Part shown: one piece after another, positions 61,431 to 64,000 of the stretch | How positions within the stretch are numbered: the stretch's first letter is position 1 | How the letters are laid out: each line of letters begins with the position of its first letter | NCBI RefSeq assembly: GCF_000092245.1 | Contig: NC_014166.1 | Location: 558,001-622,000, forward strand | DNA: 64,000 bases | Direction: 5' to 3' | From: Arcobacter nitrofigilis DSM 7299 | Lineage (GTDB): Bacteria; Campylobacterota; Campylobacteria; Campylobacterales; Arcobacteraceae | Made by a program: the position numbers and the translations under genes | The notes under the pieces: model-generated | The model's input: only the letters and a program-made list of their open reading frames with translations | What the model was told of the DNA's origin: nothing | Databases searched by the model: none

Positions 61431-64000
61431 ATGAAAATAAATAAATTACTACTAATATTATTATTATTTTATTCTACTCTTTTTTCTAAAGAATTAGAAA
61501 AGATATCTCTTCAGTTAAATTGGAAATATCAATTTGAATTTGCAGGTTTTATAACAGCATATGAAAAAGGATATTACAAAGATATTGGACTTGATGTAGA
61601 TATAAGAGAATTTACAAAAGATACAAATGTAATCGATGATGTAACAAACAAAAAGGCTGATTTTGGTATTTTTGATTTATCATTATTTGAATATTATAAT
61701 GATAAAAAACCTCTAATGCTTTTAGCAAATTATATGAAAAGATCTGGTTTAGTATTTGTGACAAAACAAGATATTATTACTCCATATGATTTTAAAAATA
61801 AAGTTATAATGGCAAGTAAAAATGAATTAGAAAAATCTATTTTGTCAGAATTACTTAAAAAGTTTTCAATTAAAAAAAGTGATTTTAAAAAGATTGAACC
61901 ACACCATTTTTCTTCAGAAGACTTTATAAATGGCAAAGTAGATATTATAACTGCATATTTATCAAATGAATTATATGAAATCAAAAAATCAAAAATACCT
62001 TATAATATAATTGATCCTTCTAACTATGATTTAGCCACTTTTAGTCTTAATTTATTTGCCCTAAAAAGTACAGTAGATAAGAATCCAGAAGAAATAAGAA
62101 AATTTATTGATGCTACAGATAAAGGTTGGGAATATGCCTTTGCACATAAAAAAGAGGTTGTTGATATTATTTATAACAAATACTCAAAACTAAAATCAAA
62201 AGATGCACTGCTATTTGAAGCAAATGAAGTTGAAAAGCTGATGATGCCAAATATATATGCAATAGGTAGTATTAGAAATGAATTTATAGGAATCATACTT
62301 AAAAAATTAGTAAATTCTAATTTAAATAAAAATATTACGGTTAAAGATATCGTATTTAAAAGAAACTATTATAAAAAGAGTGATATCTTAAGTACGAAAA
62401 ATAGAGAGTATTTACAAAATAAAAAGAAAATCAATGTTTGTATTGACCCTAATTGGATGCCTTTAGAAAAAATACAAAATGGTAGATATGTTGGCATAAG
62501 TAGAGAATACATGGATTATTTTCAAAGTATATTACATGTGCCGATTACTTTAGTACCTACAAATAGTTGGAGTAAGAGTTTAGAAAAATTGAAAGAAAAA
62601 AAGTGCGATATCCTTTCCCTTGCCATGGATACGAAAGATAAAGAAAGATATATTAATTTTACAAAACCATATATTTCTTCAAATTTTGTTATTGTCACAA
62701 AAAGTGATCAATTATTTGTTCCTGATGTAAAAAAAATCATAGGAAAAAGAAAATTAGCAGTAGTGAAAAATTATGCTATCACTGATATTTTAAAAGAAAA
62801 ATATAATTCCAATAATATTATCGAAGTAAATTCAATTGATGAGGGCTTAGAAAAAGTACTCTCAGGTGAGGTTTATGGATATATTGATTGTTTATCTGTT
62901 GTTGGATATAAAATTCAAAAAGAGTATACAAGTGAACTAAAGATTGTAGGAAAATTTGATGAAGCTTTAAATTTAAGTATTGGAGTTCGTAAAGATGATT
63001 TGGAGCTATTGGAGATTTTTAATAAATTAATAGAAAACTTTCCAGAAGATAAAAAACAAGAAATTCTAAACAAATGGGTAAATATAAAGTTTGATAAGGG
63101 TATTGATTATTCTTTATTATGGAAAGTAATTATTGGATTTTTAGTAATAATACTTCTACTTAGTTATAGACAAAAAGAGTTGATTAACAAAAATAAAAAA
63201 ATAGAAGAGCAAAAAAATAGATTAAGAGAGAGTAATAATCAATTTAAAAGAATACAAAAAGAGTTGAAACAAACTTTAAAAAGTTTTGAAATGCTTATCA
63301 GTTCAACTATGGATTCGATTTTTGTAATTGAAAAAAATATTTGCATTGATATAAATGAAAATGCTATAGCACTCTTGGGATATAAAGAAAAAAAAGAGTT
63401 AATAGGAAAAAACATTTTAAACTATCTTGAAAATAGTTCAAGAAGAGAGGTTATAAAAAATTTATATATAAAAGACGAACCCTTTGAAATAAATATAAGA
63501 GACAAAGATAATAATATAATTCCTTCTTTAATAAAAGTAAAAACAACTACTTCTGAAGGGAAATCTGTTTATGTTATAAGTTTAATTGACTTAAGAGAAA
63601 TAAAAGAAAAAGAGATGCTATTTTTCAAACAATCAAAAATGGCAGCAATGGGTGAGATGATTGGAAATATTGCACATCAATGGAGACAGCCATTGAGTGT
63701 GATTAGTGCAGTATCTACAGGATTAAAACTAAAACTTATGGTAGGTAAATATGATGAAGAAGATATTATCTCTTCATTGGATAGTATGAATGAATCAGCA
63801 CAATACTTGTCTCAAACGATTGATGATTTTAGAAATTTTTATAAATCAGATAAAGAAAAAACTTGGGTCACATCAAATTTTATCATTGATAAAAATAAAA
63901 ATCTAATAATTAGTACTTTAAAAGATAATGGAATTACCTTAGTTGTAAATAATAAGTGTGAAAATTTAGAGATAGATACCTATCTTAATGAACTGATTCA
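61431..64000 (+). CDS. Sensor histidine kinase with NMT1-like and SBP_bac_3-like periplasmic modules (3' end outside window)
   Basis: Starts at ATG 61431 with a signal-like helix (LLLILLLFYSTLFSKE). Residues about 20-300 are an NMT1/THI5-like solute-binding module (ISLQLNWKYQFEFAGFITAY, EKGYYKDIGLDVDI). Residues about 340-560 are an SBP_bac_3-like module (INVCIDPNWMPLEKIQNGRY, CDILSLAMDTKDKERYINFT). A membrane helix at about 565-582, a coiled coil, then a PAS domain at about 620-720, then the HisKA box GEMIGNIAHQWRQPLSVISA. The window ends in the kinase region. Ribosome site is poor. Ligands unknown. Confidence 0.88.
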   Translation, partial: MKINKLLLILLLFYSTLFSKELEKISLQLNWKYQFEFAGFITAYEKGYYKDIGLDVDIREFTKDTNVIDDVTNKKADFGIFDLSLFEYYNDKKPLMLLANYMKRSGLVFVTKQDIITPYDFKNKVIMASKNELEKSILSELLKKFSIKKSDFKKIEPHHFSSEDFINGKVDIITAYLSNELYEIKKSKIPYNIIDPSNYDLATFSLNLFALKSTVDKNPEEIRKFIDATDKGWEYAFAHKKEVVDIIYNKYSKLKSKDALLFEANEVEKLMMPNIYAIGSIRNEFIGIILKKLVNSNLNKNITVKDIVFKRNYYKKSDILSTKNREYLQNKKKINVCIDPNWMPLEKIQNGRYVGISREYMDYFQSILHVPITLVPTNSWSKSLEKLKEKKCDILSLAMDTKDKERYINFTKPYISSNFVIVTKSDQLFVPDVKKIIGKRKLAVVKNYAITDILKEKYNSNNIIEVNSIDEGLEKVLSGEVYGYIDCLSVVGYKIQKEYTSELKIVGKFDEALNLSIGVRKDDLELLEIFNKLIENFPEDKKQEILNKWVNIKFDKGIDYSLLWKVIIGFLVIILLLSYRQKELINKNKKIEEQKNRLRESNNQFKRIQKELKQTLKSFEMLISSTMDSIFVIEKNICIDINENAIALLGYKEKKELIGKNILNYLENSSRREVIKNLYIKDEPFEINIRDKDNNIIPSLIKVKTTTSEGKSVYVISLIDLREIKEKEMLFFKQSKMAAMGEMIGNIAHQWRQPLSVISAVSTGLKLKLMVGKYDEEDIISSLDSMNESAQYLSQTIDDFRNFYKSDKEKTWVTSNFIIDKNKNLIISTLKDNGITLVVNNKCENLEIDTYLNELI

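Noticed and set aside
1-64000. CRISPR arrays
   Set aside because: No set of regularly spaced repeats of 25-40 bp was seen; no cas gene recognised.

Overview
The window is AT-rich bacterial chromosome, most likely from the Arcobacter group (Arcobacteraceae, Campylobacterota). Reasons, part sequence and part recall: the periplasmic nitrate reductase cluster has the epsilon-type order napA-G-H-B-F-L-D without napC; a PEB4-like peptidyl-prolyl isomerase sits next to class II aldolase; the response regulator at 37722-38408 has a C-terminal half very like HsrA/CosR, a regulator of this phylum; signal-transduction genes are dense. No species-level claim is made.

Layout. 1-4 kb: 3' part of serS, an XRE-cupin regulator divergent from an NDH-2-like flavoprotein and alanine dehydrogenase. 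4-12 kb: a LysE-type exporter, a chemoreceptor, and a general L-amino-acid ABC importer (aapJQMP) ending in a second LysE exporter. 12-24 kb: a nitrate block with the nap operon, siroheme genes (precorrin-2 dehydrogenase, uroporphyrinogen-III methyltransferase), a translationally coupled pair of a Crp/Fnr-type regulator and a NarX/PilJ-type membrane sensor without kinase, and divergent moaA for the molybdenum cofactor. A near-consensus FNR-type box lies at class II spacing upstream of napA. 24-33 kb: EF-hand protein, lone ABC ATPase, rpsO, Rrf2 regulator with a DHH phosphoesterase, a receiver-PAS-coiled-coil protein with a lytic transglycosylase, and a chemoreceptor with a C-terminal tether motif. 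33-36 kb: arsenic operon (arsR, arsB, arsC, permease). 36-40.5 kb: HsrA/CosR-like two-component pair, PPIase, fba, tRNA-Leu(CAA).

40.6-51 kb is an integrative element of about 10.3 kb inserted at the 3' end of tRNA-Leu, bounded by direct repeats (attL 40601-40645, attR 50943-50985). It carries a P4-type integrase, an excisionase-like HTH protein, a rolling-circle-type Rep, a small-terminase-like protein, a 485-residue protein of unknown function with a Gly-rich tail, a DUF5334-like secreted protein, small membrane proteins, a broken leftward gene with a possible nuclease tail, and a Cro/YdaS-like repressor separated from small rightward early genes by three spaced operators. I see no capsid protein, large terminase, Zot-like ATPase or relaxase that I recognise. 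It looks like a phage-like, satellite-like or plasmid-like element of unassigned type and is the best candidate for something undescribed.

51-57.4 kb: an HxlR-controlled RND multidrug efflux operon with a clear sigma-70-type promoter over an operator palindrome. 57.4-64 kb: DUF3124 lipoprotein, GGDEF-EAL protein, exbB-exbD, a PLP enzyme, and the start of a large sensor kinase with two different periplasmic solute-binding modules, cut by the window end.
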